Positions 13,951 through 22,760 of a DNA stretch of 39,127 bases are shown one piece after another (positions within the stretch are counted from its first letter, which is position 1; the number at the start of each line of letters is the position of its first letter). The DNA comes from CAYLWN01 sp964387625. GTDB taxonomy: Bacteria; Patescibacteriota; Microgenomatia; UBA10105. The notes beneath the pieces are model-generated. The model was not told the DNA's origin and made no database searches. It worked only from the letters and a program-made list of their open reading frames with translations. The position numbers were made by a program, and so were the translations under genes. The stretch lies in NCBI GenBank assembly GCA_964387625.1, contig CAYLWN010000007.1, positions 1-39,127 of the forward strand, in the 5' to 3' direction.

Positions 13951-14799
13951 ATGACATTGGTTAGGGTTATCTGCCACAGTTGTAGGAAAGAATATAAAAT
14001 AGACTTAAGAAGATCAAATGAAGCCAAGAAATATAAATGGAAACATTATTGCTCACTTTCTTGTCAAAAAACTGGTAAAACAACTAAAATAAAAATATTT
14101 TGCGAAAACCCCAGATGTAAAAAAGTAATTTTCCGGAATATTGTAAATTCTACTTCAAACCATTATTATTGTTCTCAATCCTGTGCAGCTGTAATTAATA
14201 ATTCAAAATTTCCTAAGAAAATTGCATTAAAAAAATACTGTATGTCGTGTAAAAAAGCTATTTCTAACAGACGTAATTATTGTTCTCCAAATTGCATACC
14301 TGAAAAAATCTATGTAGGTAAAAAAGAAATAATTGCACAAATTCAACAATTTTATTATGAAAATGGCAGAGTTCCGTTCAAACAGGAATTTATTCATTGT
14401 AAGGCATCAAGAAATCGTTTTGGAACTTGGAATAAAGCTATAAAAGCAGCCGGATTTAAACCAAATCCTGTAAAATTTGCGCATAAGTTTAAAGCTAAAG
14501 ACGGACATAAATGCGACTCGCTATCTGAAAAAATCATTGATGATTGGTTATTTAATAGAAAAATTCCACACATACGAAATGCACATTATCCAGATCATAA
14601 AAAATATACTGCAGATTTTAAAGTCAAAGATTATTTTATTGAATTTTTTGGACTACATCAGGAATTGAAGACTTATGATGACTACATGAAGAAAAAGTTT
14701 GATTTAATAAATAAACATCACCTTAAACTTATCTCAATTTTTCCCAAAGACCTATTCCCTAATTCTAATTTAGAAAAAATTATTGGAATCTTTAATTAA
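13951..14799 (+). CDS. Homing-endonuclease-like protein: zinc fingers, HNH-associated repeat, PD-(D/E)XK-like domain
   Basis: 282 residues from the ATG at 13951; an upstream extension would run into the tRNA. Three cysteine modules lie at the N-terminus (Cys8/11/34/38, Cys51/56/74/78, Cys97/100/111/115), each able to bind zinc. Residues about 124-170 match the homing-endonuclease-associated repeat, with GRVPFKQEF followed by FGTWNKAIKAAGF. Residues 190-260 look like a PD-(D/E)XK nuclease: Glu193 in LSEK, Asp222 in YTADF, Glu231 in FIEFFG, then a helix with YDDYMKKKFD. The usual lysine after the second acid is replaced by an aromatic. It probably cuts DNA site-specifically and spreads as a free-standing element. 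It ends in a 4-base overlap with the convergent membrane protein gene. Confidence 0.75.
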   Translation: MTLVRVICHSCRKEYKIDLRRSNEAKKYKWKHYCSLSCQKTGKTTKIKIFCENPRCKKVIFRNIVNSTSNHYYCSQSCAAVINNSKFPKKIALKKYCMSCKKAISNRRNYCSPNCIPEKIYVGKKEIIAQIQQFYYENGRVPFKQEFIHCKASRNRFGTWNKAIKAAGFKPNPVKFAHKFKAKDGHKCDSLSEKIIDDWLFNRKIPHIRNAHYPDHKKYTADFKVKDYFIEFFGLHQELKTYDDYMKKKFDLINKHHLKLISIFPKDLFPNSNLEKIIGIFN

Positions 14800-16622
14800 T
14801 AATTATTCTTTCTATTGTTCATCGCCAAAATGCGTATTAAATATATTATTCCACCTAAATAACCTAATGTAATTAAGACAAGAAAAACGGATATATTTGA
14901 TGAATATTTATCCGACAGAAAAACCAGTTGTTTGTCCTGTTTGAGGTTGTAATTATCCATATGCACTGGCAACCAATGGACTATTTCACTGCTTTTTTCA
15001 TTCTTTAATAAAAATTCCGGATTAAGATCTCTACTTGATACCCAAATCCGTAAAAATATTCCAAATATCGCTTCAATGCTAAGTCCTATAATAATTAAGC
15101 TAACTAGCCTATATTTTTTATTGGAAGACAATTCAATTATTTTGGTTATAACTAAGCAAATTAAAAATAAACTTAACGGAATTAAGGTCAATTGTGCAAA
15201 ACCTGTGGTTTCTAAATTGGGAATAGTGATCATACTTAATAAACTTCCACCAACAAACACAAAAATTGGTATAAAACTTGCACTTCTAATAAAATTTTTT
15301 ACATTAAATTTGATTCTATTCTTTAATATATTAATCAGCGATTTGATTAACCAAATAAATAAAACAGCTGATAAAGTTATAGAAATTTGTCCTGATAAAG
15401 TACTGGCATATAATGCGAATTGCCCATCATATAAAATGACTAAAGGATTTTCCTGCTTAACGATCAACTGAATATATTGGGGTGACAAAACCGGCAGGAT
15501 GGATTTTTTTAAATTACTGACATCTTTGTTTATTCTCTGACTGAAAGTGAAGTTTTTCTGCCATTCGTATGAAGTATTTCCTAAAAATGTTTGATATAAG
15601 CCAAAATTGGCACTTGCCCAAATAAACCAGCTTGAACAAAACACAATAATAATACTAGTCCAATTAATTAATAATTTGAGGTTTATTTTTCTAGCTATTA
15701 AAAATTGTATCAATAAATCTATAGACATCATTGTTATATAAGGAATAACTGAATAGTGGGTTAAAATTGCACTTCCCAAAAATAAGGCAGATAAGTATAA
15801 ATAATACCGGTGACTACCTTGCCTGAATCTTAAGAATAAGTAAAAACCGGATAGCAAAAAAAAGTAACTTAAATTTTTAGTCCAGTTAAATGTGGCTTCA
15901 ATCACAAAAGACGGATTAAACAGCAAAATAATTGTGATTAATAAAAAAATCCGTTTGGGATATTTATTTTGTGTAAAATGATTTGTGATCAACCAACAAG
16001 GCAAAATCACTAAACAATTTAAGAAAGTGGCAATTATTTGATATATCCAATAAGTATTACCAAAAATGCCCATTAAAAAACCGGAAACTATATTAAACAA
16101 CGGTGGTCTGGCAGTTAATAAATAAGGACCAAATTGAGTATTTAATGGTAATCTATTTAAAAAAAATGTACTTCTTTGAAAATGTTCCCACCAATCAAAA
16201 TACCAAAATGAACCGGTATAAACCGGCAACATTCCTTGAATACTTACCAAGGCTAAAAAGCCTGAGAAAAAAATGACCAAATAAATAAAATCTGCCTTAA
16301 AATCATATTGTTTTTGCCACAATTTGAATATGGAAATAATTATTAATAATCCTAAACAAAAGTCATAAACTATCTGAGGTAAATTTAAAATATACACTCC
16401 TAACCCTATTAAATAAAGTAAGATTAGGGAAATTCCCAAACCCAACCCAAATTTTTCTGGAAGATTTAAGGGCAATGATTCTACCCATCCCCGGCCGATA
16501 AAATACAAGTTGCAAAATATCACTGACAAAATAAATACTAATCCAAGAAAACTCATACTTTCAAAAATGATTATATCTTGTTTTGTCAATAACAATAACT
16601 CAAAATCTCCTAAATTAACCAT
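14796..16622 (-). CDS. Polytopic GT-C-like glycosyltransferase or related membrane protein
   Basis: About 608 residues from the ATG at 16622. A GTG five codons upstream and an internal ATG at 16556 are alternatives. There are about 12-14 hydrophobic segments. A loop after the early helices has GSFWYFDWWEHFQRS, an acidic D-x-x-E-H pattern like the first-loop catalytic motif of GT-C transferases, followed by TARPPLFNIVSG, also typical of ArnT/PMT-like enzymes. Such proteins move sugars from polyprenyl carriers to lipids or proteins at the outer face. The sugar and acceptor are unknown. The C-terminal loop (SREDLNPEF-like, here SSRDLNPEF) before the last helix is probably extracytoplasmic. The A/T-rich region upstream holds a small inverted repeat. 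Confidence 0.75.
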   Translation of the reverse strand: MVNLGDFELLLLTKQDIIIFESMSFLGLVFILSVIFCNLYFIGRGWVESLPLNLPEKFGLGLGISLILLYLIGLGVYILNLPQIVYDFCLGLLIIISIFKLWQKQYDFKADFIYLVIFFSGFLALVSIQGMLPVYTGSFWYFDWWEHFQRSTFFLNRLPLNTQFGPYLLTARPPLFNIVSGFLMGIFGNTYWIYQIIATFLNCLVILPCWLITNHFTQNKYPKRIFLLITIILLFNPSFVIEATFNWTKNLSYFFLLSGFYLFLRFRQGSHRYYLYLSALFLGSAILTHYSVIPYITMMSIDLLIQFLIARKINLKLLINWTSIIIVFCSSWFIWASANFGLYQTFLGNTSYEWQKNFTFSQRINKDVSNLKKSILPVLSPQYIQLIVKQENPLVILYDGQFALYASTLSGQISITLSAVLFIWLIKSLINILKNRIKFNVKNFIRSASFIPIFVFVGGSLLSMITIPNLETTGFAQLTLIPLSLFLICLVITKIIELSSNKKYRLVSLIIIGLSIEAIFGIFLRIWVSSRDLNPEFLLKNEKSSEIVHWLPVHMDNYNLKQDKQLVFLSDKYSSNISVFLVLITLGYLGGIIYLIRILAMNNRKNNY

Positions 16623-16935
16623 TTGACAAATTAGCACTCTAATATTTTATTGCTAATTGAAAAACCATTGATATCAAAAGTTTTATTTTTTAAACTGAAA
16701 AATTCACTAAAAACAGCGATCTAAAGCCAAAAATTATCTTTGGCCGGACATGATCTAACAAAATATTATTGATATATTTATATCTGATTTGAATGATTTA
16801 ATATCTGAATATATCAGATAATTAATAACTGCTAATTTTGGCAGTAACTTGCCCTGTCTGCCAGGGGAAGCGAAATAACCAATTTGACTTGAATTTGCGC
16901 TTTGGAGATTTTTCTTCTATACTCCTAAATTACTT
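16623..16935. other. Divergent intergenic region with short inverted repeats
   Basis: A 313-base gap between divergent genes. It holds TATCTGA-atata-TCAGATA, a perfect 7-bp inverted repeat at 16802-16820, with another TATCTGA just upstream. This would suit a dimeric repressor site. Next come ACTGC/GCAGT arms (16827-16844) and CCCTG/CAGGG arms (16853-16867). No coding frame is seen. The first site could control either or both flanking genes. Confidence 0.4.
16895..16923 (+). promoter_or_regulatory. Promoter for the DUF2130 gene
   Basis: TTGCGC (-35-like) and TATACT (-10-like) are separated by 17 bases. The -10 ends 12 bases before the ATG at 16936, so the message would have almost no leader. 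Confidence 0.4.
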
Positions 16936-18081
16936 ATGCCAAACACTTTAACTATCACCTGTCCTAAATGTAAAACATCAATTTCTTTAAGCGATGCATT
17001 GAGTCAGCAGCTAAAAAATGAAGCTATAGAAAAGCTTCATTCTCAACATCTTCAAGATATAGAAAATGTTAAAAAAGAAACTACAGCTAAAAAGGATCAA
17101 GAAATTGCAGAAAAAGATTTGCAAATAAAATTACAAAATGAAGAAAAGTTAAAAATTGAAAAAAAATTAGAGGAAACAACTGCACAGGAAATATCATTAA
17201 GGAAAAAAATGAGTGATTTTGAAATAGAAAAAAAGACTTTTGAAGTAGAAAAACAAAGACAAATTGACAAAGAAAGAGAACTAATCCGCTTGAAAACTAT
17301 GGAAGATATGACTGAAAAACAACGCTTAAAAGATATGGATAAAGATAAAGTTATTGACGATTTAAAAAAATCTCTAGAAGACGCTCAAAGAAAAGCATCA
17401 CAAGGGTCTCAACAATCACAAGGAGAAGTATTGGAATTAGATATAGAAAATCAATTAAAACACGTCTTTCCACAGGATCTGATAGAACCAATAGAAAAAG
17501 GCGTGTTGGGAGCTGATATAAGACAAACTGTAAGAACTCCATTAGGAATTAATTGTGGAAAAATTTTATGGGAATCTAAACGAACAAAATCTTGGTCAAA
17601 TGAATGGATTGCTAAATTAAAAAGTGACGTATTAAAAGATAAAGCTAATATTCCAGTAATAATTTCAGAAGTTATTCCAGATGAGGCTAAGAATGGAATT
17701 GGATTCAAAGAAGGAGTTTGGATTACTTTACCAAAATTAGCAATGATATTAGCTGCTTTACTTAGAAAGTCATTATTAGATGTTGCTAAACAGAAAAAAA
17801 TTGCTTTAAATAAACAAACTAAAGCAGAAGAATTATATAGTTATGTAACAAGTGACGATTTTGCAAATCAAGTAACTTCTATGCTTGAAACATATGATTT
17901 GATGATGAAACAGGTAAATGATGAAAGAACTTCATATGAACGTATGTGGAAAAAACGTGAAATGCAAATTATTAGACTAAAAACTGGAGTAGCGGGAATG
18001 TATGGCAGTATTGAAGAAATCAGTGGCAAATCATTACCTCACATAAAGAATCTAGAACTTCCATCATCTGACAATAAATAA
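16936..18081 (+). CDS. DUF2130 protein, zinc ribbon plus coiled coil plus nuclease-like domain
   Basis: 381 residues. The N-terminus has CPKCKTSISLSDAL, half of a zinc ribbon (Cys9 and Cys12). Residues about 25-155 form a long coiled coil rich in Lys and Glu, with EKKLEETTAQEISLRKK and similar repeats. The DUF2130 domain begins near 165 with GEVLELDIENQL and includes EPIEKGVLGADIRQTV and GKILWESKRTKSWSNEW. The D...ESK pattern resembles a PD-(D/E)XK nuclease core, as noted for the family. A role in DNA processing or defence has been suggested for related proteins, but no function is established. It is a single gene with its own promoter. Confidence 0.9.
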   Translation: MPNTLTITCPKCKTSISLSDALSQQLKNEAIEKLHSQHLQDIENVKKETTAKKDQEIAEKDLQIKLQNEEKLKIEKKLEETTAQEISLRKKMSDFEIEKKTFEVEKQRQIDKERELIRLKTMEDMTEKQRLKDMDKDKVIDDLKKSLEDAQRKASQGSQQSQGEVLELDIENQLKHVFPQDLIEPIEKGVLGADIRQTVRTPLGINCGKILWESKRTKSWSNEWIAKLKSDVLKDKANIPVIISEVIPDEAKNGIGFKEGVWITLPKLAMILAALLRKSLLDVAKQKKIALNKQTKAEELYSYVTSDDFANQVTSMLETYDLMMKQVNDERTSYERMWKKREMQIIRLKTGVAGMYGSIEEISGKSLPHIKNLELPSSDNK

Positions 18082-18097
18082 CAATAAAGATTGGGAA

Positions 18098-18142
18098 GAT
18101 TGCTTCGTCTCCGCCAGCTGGCGGATCATTCCTCGCAGTGAC
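18098..18142. repeat. Dispersed palindromic repeat unit
   Basis: GATTGCTTCGTC...CCTCGCAGTGAC around a perfect 14-bp palindrome, CCGCCAGCTGGCGG, at 18111-18124. It fills most of the gap between the DUF2130 gene and the small membrane protein gene. Confidence 0.65.
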
Positions 18143-18192
18143 TTATTGATTTATCATTGGACATTTAGCACTGGTCATTTTATAGTATAGAT

Positions 18193-18570
18193 ATGTCGGA
18201 AAAAATTATTGGATATTTATTGTTAATTACAGGTATAGTAATCATGATATTGGCTAGTTTTTCAGTGTATCGAGTATTTACCAAACAAACTAAACCAGTG
18301 CAAATATTTAATACCAGCGGTATAAATCTAGATCTTAATAAATTAATTGCTGGCTCATTACCTCCTCAAGCTCAAACTCAACTAAACTCTCAAGCAACGC
18401 AACAAATTATTCCTCCGGAACTGATTAATGATTCTTCCAATATTTTCATGCATTTGGTACTGATGGGATTTTTTGTAAGCCTTGGATATAAGTTATCTAG
18501 CTTAGGTATCAATCTGCTTCGACCAATTGTGGTGAAACTTAAAAGCAAAGAAGTAACCACGGAACACTAA
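18193..18570 (+). CDS. Small membrane protein with two membrane segments, 125 aa
   Basis: Not recognised. Residues 5-28 (IIGYLLLITGIVIMILASFSVY) form the first hydrophobic segment, perhaps an uncleaved signal anchor. Residues about 85-107 (IFMHLVLMGFFVSLGYKLSSLG) form the second. The loop between them, rich in Gln, Pro and Asn (SLPPQAQTQLNSQATQQIIPPE), is probably outside the membrane. The C-terminus is short and basic. The start at 18193 has TATAGT at 18181-18186 just upstream, suggesting a leaderless transcript. It ends 15 bases before the convergent DUF2079 gene. Confidence 0.7.
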   Translation: MSEKIIGYLLLITGIVIMILASFSVYRVFTKQTKPVQIFNTSGINLDLNKLIAGSLPPQAQTQLNSQATQQIIPPELINDSSNIFMHLVLMGFFVSLGYKLSSLGINLLRPIVVKLKSKEVTTEH

Positions 18571-18585
18571 AGTTTTAAAAAAACA

Positions 18586-20022
18586 TTACTTGCTAGTTTT
18601 TTTCAAAAGATAAGAATCTCCTTGGTGGTAAATTTCTACGTATGCGTTTTTTTGTTGTTTAATTAATATTTCTTTCATGCTTTCATAGGTTAAACCGTTA
18701 AAATTAAATTGGTCCTGATTGGGATGAAGATCGACCGCAATATATTCTGCATTATTTACATATGGCAATATTGATATTTGATCTCGTTTGCCTAAATGCG
18801 CAGCTAAGCTGTTTTGTGCTGCCACTGAAGCTTCTGGCGGAATAAGTTTTAACATCCCATTATTATTGGACATATAAGTTTGTGGTTGAAAAAATTCTTT
18901 GTGAATAAAAAGTTTTATCGGAGTAGCAGTAATAATTTGCGTAAAAATAAAACTAATCAGCAATAAATAACTAGTTGGAATACGTATCCATGCAAGCTTA
19001 ATCTTGCTTAATAACTTTTCAAAAGTAGTATTGGCATAAATTGATGCGATAGCTAGTAAAATTGCTAAATCTGCAGAATATTGATAATAGTAAGTCCAAC
19101 GGTATGGACGGGACAGATCAAGAAACCTCATCAAGAAATGAACAATAACTGGTAAAAGAAGAGGCGGATAAAGAAGTGGTAAAAAACCAAAAGACGCAAA
19201 AGACATAACCATGGTATGAATTTTTACATTTGGTTGTAATGCGTGAAAAAGGAGAAATTTTGGATTAGTAATCAAATACAGTAATTCCGTACCAAATCCT
19301 TGTCCATTACCCAAAAATCCCTTATAGCCACTGTCCCCAAATTGTGGAATTAACACCAATATTGCAAAAATTGACCAAATAAAACTTAAGATGCTTGTAG
19401 TTATGGCAACTTTTTTAGGAATTTTCATAAACAGTAGACTTATACCGATAACACCTATTATAAAACCCACATATTCTCTGACTCCTAAAGCAAAAACAAC
19501 CATTAAAAAATATAAAACCCATTGTTTTCTGTCTAAAAATAAAAACATCAAGGCAATAAATACCGGTAAAAATGCCAGTTCGTGAAAATCATTCATAATC
19601 AGACTTTGTGATCCCACAAAGAACATGCTAGAAACAGCAATAATTAAACTTCTAAATCGGTTTTTGGTTTTTTGTACAGCTAATAAAAAAATGGGGATTG
19701 CAGAAATTGCGATAAATACGGCCTGAAGAATTAATAAAAGTTTTGTGTCTGACCATAATTTATAAAATGGCACAGCCAGTAACATAGTCGGCCGAAACCT
19801 ATCTCCAAAATCAAGTTTTTTTGAAATAGTTGAGACAATAACTTCACCTTGACTATATTTCCAAATAATTTGTTCATATAGAGCCAAATCCCACCCATGT
19901 GAAGAAAAATGTTCATGACGAGTAATAGACAGAATAGAAAAAATAACCGCATAGAAAAATACAATTAATAGAAGAAGAATAAAGATTTTTTTATGCAACA
20001 GCGGTAATATCGCTTTCAACAT
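18586..20022 (-). CDS. DUF2079 predicted membrane protein
   Basis: 478 residues from the ATG at 20022; a TTG eight codons upstream is possible. About 10-12 hydrophobic segments are present. The first outer loop holds the DUF2079 signature HGWDLALYEQIIWKYSQGE, then DFGDRFRPTMLLAVPFY. A later loop has PYRWTYYYQYSADLAI, and the soluble C-terminal part has SVAAQNSLAAHLGKRDQIS. The family is distantly similar to GT-C glycosyltransferases, and the aspartate in GWDLALYEQ occupies the place of the catalytic acid. Function and substrate are unproven. It follows rpsI on the same strand after 140 bases without a strong terminator, so readthrough is possible. Confidence 0.9.
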   Translation of the reverse strand: MLKAILPLLHKKIFILLLLIVFFYAVIFSILSITRHEHFSSHGWDLALYEQIIWKYSQGEVIVSTISKKLDFGDRFRPTMLLAVPFYKLWSDTKLLLILQAVFIAISAIPIFLLAVQKTKNRFRSLIIAVSSMFFVGSQSLIMNDFHELAFLPVFIALMFLFLDRKQWVLYFLMVVFALGVREYVGFIIGVIGISLLFMKIPKKVAITTSILSFIWSIFAILVLIPQFGDSGYKGFLGNGQGFGTELLYLITNPKFLLFHALQPNVKIHTMVMSFASFGFLPLLYPPLLLPVIVHFLMRFLDLSRPYRWTYYYQYSADLAILLAIASIYANTTFEKLLSKIKLAWIRIPTSYLLLISFIFTQIITATPIKLFIHKEFFQPQTYMSNNNGMLKLIPPEASVAAQNSLAAHLGKRDQISILPYVNNAEYIAVDLHPNQDQFNFNGLTYESMKEILIKQQKNAYVEIYHQGDSYLLKKTSK

Positions 20023-20162
20023 CGTAAACTTGATAGTAACAATCAATTGTCAATAATTCAAGTTATGTCCGATTAAGCCAGGTTTATCTTTCGATAAAAG
20101 CCAGAATAAATTTATAGGGTTTGTAGTAGATTTTTAAGGGACTGTGAAAGCGCTAATTATTT

Positions 20163-20660
20163 TTAACGTTTCGGACTTTGTTTTCTTTTCCTTGCTTTAC
20201 CTGCAAAACCGGCTTTGCGGCGTTGTTTCGCTCTGGGGTCACGAGTTAAGAATTTTCGTTTTTTAAGTATCGGTCTGTATTTTTCATTATCAATTTTTAC
20301 CAATGCCCTGGAAATTGCATGGATGACGGCTTCCAATTGTCCCTGTAATCCTCCACCTTCAACTCTGACAGTAATTACAAACCTGTTTAAATTATTGGTT
20401 GTTCTAAGCGGTTCAATATATGCTTTTTTGGCTACTTCTCCTGAGAAATAATTTTCAATTGGCTTATCGTTGACGATAATTTGGCCTTTAGTATATTTTT
20501 TATCTCCTAAAGTAACTTCTGTCTCAGTAGCCAAAATATATAATCTTGCCCGGGCTGCAGCTGTTTTTCTTCTACCTACAGCATAATAATAAGTCGGTTT
20601 ACCGGTTTTTATCTGTTCTGTTTGTTTTTTAATTGCTTTGGTTGTTTTTGCTTTTACCAT
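20163..20660 (-). CDS. rpsI: 30S ribosomal protein S9
   Basis: 165 residues, about 35 longer than typical S9 because of a basic N-terminal extension (MVKAKTTKAIKKQTEQ). The S9 core begins at YYYAVGRRKTAAARARL and includes VEGGGLQGQLEAVIHAISRAL. It ends with a basic tail, RKRKQSPKR, that reaches the P-site tRNA; this matches the S9 ending S-x-R/K-R in general form. The protein binds 16S rRNA in the head of the small subunit. It is the last gene of the cluster, after rplM. The spacer between them is an A/T-rich heptad-periodic repeat. Confidence 0.97.
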   Translation of the reverse strand: MVKAKTTKAIKKQTEQIKTGKPTYYYAVGRRKTAAARARLYILATETEVTLGDKKYTKGQIIVNDKPIENYFSGEVAKKAYIEPLRTTNNLNRFVITVRVEGGGLQGQLEAVIHAISRALVKIDNEKYRPILKKRKFLTRDPRAKQRRKAGFAGKARKRKQSPKR

Positions 20661-20756
20661 ACTTTAAATATATTAAAAATTAAATATTAAAATTCAAATA
20701 CACAAATTAAATATTAAATATTTGATATTTTATATGTATTTTTGATATTTGATGTT
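20661..20756 (-). repeat. A/T-rich 7-bp-periodic spacer (rplM-rpsI)
   Basis: In the transcript direction the spacer contains repeated units such as ATCAAAT, then ATTTAAT twice and TTTAATA-type units, with a 7-base spacing and partial inverted symmetry around the middle. It is the least regular member of the heptad class in this cluster. Confidence 0.45.
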
Positions 20757-21188
20757 TTATTTTTGCTTTTTATTATCAAATTTCTCTTGATATTTATGCT
20801 CTGCACCTGCAAAAAGATACAATCTTTTTAATAAATCGTTTCTTAATTTGTTTTTGGGAAGCATTCCTGCTACAGCCCGATACATCACTTCTTCAGGTTT
20901 ACGGTTCAATAGATCTTTTAAAGCTTCGCTTCGCAGTCCTGCTGGATACCCTGAATAATTAGTGTAAATTTTTTGCGTCAATTTCTTGCCCGTAACTTTG
21001 ATGTCTTTGATATTAATAACCACCACATAATCTCCGCAATCCATATTGCGTACAAAATATAGCTTATTTTTACCCATTAATTTCAAAGCAATATCTGTGG
21101 CAATTCTGCCCAAAATCTTATCTTTGACATCAACTAAATGCCATTTGTGTTCAATCTGTTCCTGTTTTGTTGCTTTGGTAAAATTCAT
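20757..21188 (-). CDS. rplM: 50S ribosomal protein L13
   Basis: 143 residues, standard L13 size. It binds 23S rRNA early in large-subunit assembly. Recognisable blocks are WHLVDVKDKILGRIATDIAL near the N-terminus, then KNKLYFVRNMDCGDYVVVIN, YTNYSGYPAGLRSE and the MYRAVAGMLPKNKLRNDLLKR helix. It sits between rplQ and rpsI, the usual tail of the alpha operon in many bacteria. The upstream spacer to rplQ carries a dispersed palindrome instead of a heptad array. Confidence 0.97.
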   Translation of the reverse strand: MNFTKATKQEQIEHKWHLVDVKDKILGRIATDIALKLMGKNKLYFVRNMDCGDYVVVINIKDIKVTGKKLTQKIYTNYSGYPAGLRSEALKDLLNRKPEEVMYRAVAGMLPKNKLRNDLLKRLYLFAGAEHKYQEKFDNKKQK

Positions 21189-21200
21189 ATATTTTATATT

Positions 21201-21255
21201 GTCATCCTCGGGCTTGTCCCGGGGATTTTAAGATTCCCGCTTTCGTGGGAATGAC
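21201..21255. repeat. Dispersed palindrome between rplQ and rplM
   Basis: Runs from GTCATCCTCGGG to GGGAATGAC and contains CGGGCttgtCCCG and TTCCCGC...GTGGGAA hairpins. It is the same design as the units at 288-353 and 11801-11895, here inside the ribosomal cluster, so it is cotranscribed. Confidence 0.65.
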
Positions 21256-21264
21256 ATCCTTAAG

Positions 21265-21732
21265 TTATTTTTTATTTGTCTTTTTTAACAATTTCTTTTC
21301 TGTTTTTTCAGTCTTTACAACTTTTGTATTTTTTTCTAATTTAACAACTTTAGGTTTTGCAACAATGGGTGCAATATTTAATTTCTCAACCCATTCCATT
21401 TTTACAGATTCAGCTGCGTCTCCAATTCTTTCCCCTAATCTCAAAATTCTGGTATAACCACCATTGCGTTTGGAAAATAATTTTCCGTATTCAACTAACA
21501 TTTTTGCCACATCTAAGTTTCCGGTTTCTTTATATAATTGCCGTAAGCTGGAAAGTGAATTTTTTTTAGCTACAGTGACCAGTTTTTCCAAATTTGGCTG
21601 TAAAAACTTCGCTTTGGTCCGTGTCGTTTCCATATAACCTCTCATTGCCATTGACCGGATTAAATTCCGCAATAATTGTTTGCGTTCATTAGTATTTCTA
21701 GATAATTTTTTAAAAGCTATCCCTTTTCTCAT
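21265..21732 (-). CDS. rplQ: 50S ribosomal protein L17
   Basis: 155 residues. The L17 core occupies the first 120: KKLSRNTNERKQLLRNLIRS, then TTRTKAKFLQPNLEKLVTVA and GGYTRILRLGERIGDAAESV. A lysine-rich C-terminal tail of about 30 residues is longer than in model bacteria. L17 lies near the exit tunnel on the solvent side. Its ATG at 21732 overlaps the rpoA stop by 4 bases (ATGA), implying translational coupling to rpoA. Confidence 0.97.
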   Translation of the reverse strand: MRKGIAFKKLSRNTNERKQLLRNLIRSMAMRGYMETTRTKAKFLQPNLEKLVTVAKKNSLSSLRQLYKETGNLDVAKMLVEYGKLFSKRNGGYTRILRLGERIGDAAESVKMEWVEKLNIAPIVAKPKVVKLEKNTKVVKTEKTEKKLLKKTNKK

Positions 21733-22646
21733 ACGCTTAAAGCAACACCTTTTTCACGTAATTTTTCTTCAACTACGGATAAGGATTTGACTCCCAAATT
21801 TTTAAATTTTAAAAGGTCTGTTTTGGGAGTACCCAGCAATTGTCCAACAGTATCAATGCCGCCATTAGCCAATGCATTTACAATTCTGGTGGGAATATCC
21901 AATTCTTCAATCCGCATTTTCAAAACTTCATCAGAAATTGTCGGCGTAACTGCCACTCCTGATGTAATTTCGGCTTTTGGTTCATAAACTTGTAAGAAAT
22001 ACGCAACTAATATTTTAGCTGCTTCTTCCATGACCGATCGGGGTTCAACTGTTTCATCAGTCCAAACCTCAATAATCAATTTATCCAAATTGGTCATTCT
22101 TCCGACCCTGGTTGCTTCCACTTTATAATTAACCCGTTTAACTGGTGAATAAATGCTATCCACTTGTAAAACTCCTAATTCTGTACTTTTGCGTTCTTCA
22201 GCGCTTTCAAAACCGTATCCGGTATTGGCCATCATGTCAACTTCAATCTTGGATTTTTTATCTGACAATGTTCCTAAATAAAGATCCGGATTGACGATAG
22301 TTACACCAGCAGGGACTTCAATATCTTTTGCATAAATTTCGCCCGCTGTTTTTTTGATAAGTGTCAACTGGACTGGTTTATCTTCTTCAATTTTTAAACG
22401 AATCCGTTTGATGTTTAAGATAAATTCCACCACATCTTCCTTAAATCCGGCAATTGTAGTAAATTGATGTTTTGCACCATCAATTTTTACTGAAGTAATA
22501 GCTGCACCTTTTATTGATGTCAACATAACTCTACGCAAACTATTGCCCAATGTATGCCCATATCCTTGCTCCAAAGGTTCAATTATAAATTTACCGTATC
22601 CGGCAACTACATGCTCTTCCTTTATCTTAAAATTTGGTTCCATCAT
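21729..22646 (-). CDS. rpoA: DNA-directed RNA polymerase subunit alpha
   Basis: 305 residues. The N-terminal assembly domain has GYGHTLGNSLRRVMLTSIKG and the insert domain with DLYLGTLSDKKSKIEVDM. The C-terminal domain (about 240-305) with IPTRIVNALANGGIDTVGQL and the helix-hairpin-helix KFKNLGVKSL is complete, so promoter UP-element and activator contacts are possible. Two adjacent ATG codons (22646 and 22643) could start it; there is no strong Shine-Dalgarno. It overlaps rplQ by 4 bases. The 114-base leader after rpsD can form alternative hairpins and is listed separately. Confidence 0.98.
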   Translation of the reverse strand: MMEPNFKIKEEHVVAGYGKFIIEPLEQGYGHTLGNSLRRVMLTSIKGAAITSVKIDGAKHQFTTIAGFKEDVVEFILNIKRIRLKIEEDKPVQLTLIKKTAGEIYAKDIEVPAGVTIVNPDLYLGTLSDKKSKIEVDMMANTGYGFESAEERKSTELGVLQVDSIYSPVKRVNYKVEATRVGRMTNLDKLIIEVWTDETVEPRSVMEEAAKILVAYFLQVYEPKAEITSGVAVTPTISDEVLKMRIEELDIPTRIVNALANGGIDTVGQLLGTPKTDLLKFKNLGVKSLSVVEEKLREKGVALSV

Positions 22647-22655
22647 ATGTATAAA

Positions 22656-22709
22656 CTTAGGAAATTTTGTAGAGTTCCAAAGAACAAATGTTCTACCAAT
22701 CTCTCTAAG
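22656..22709 (-). promoter_or_regulatory. rpoA leader with alternative hairpins
   Basis: In the transcript the blocks GAAC, GTTC, GAAC (22693-22690, 22685-22682, 22677-22674) lie in a row, so the middle block can pair with either neighbour, giving two mutually exclusive hairpins. CTTAG and CTAAG enclose the region. The first pair, GAAC-n4-GTTC, also looks like a Gram-positive LexA box, but its position inside an operon argues against an operator. Confidence 0.35.
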
Positions 22710-22760
22710 CCCTCCTTTGTCAAATCCATTTTTAGGATAAGACGTAAATTTTTTATTTTT

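Noticed and set aside
22682..22693. LexA box (GAAC-n4-GTTC) before rpoA
   Set aside because: It is inside an operon, not at a promoter, matches the extended consensus poorly, and is better seen as part of a leader hairpin.
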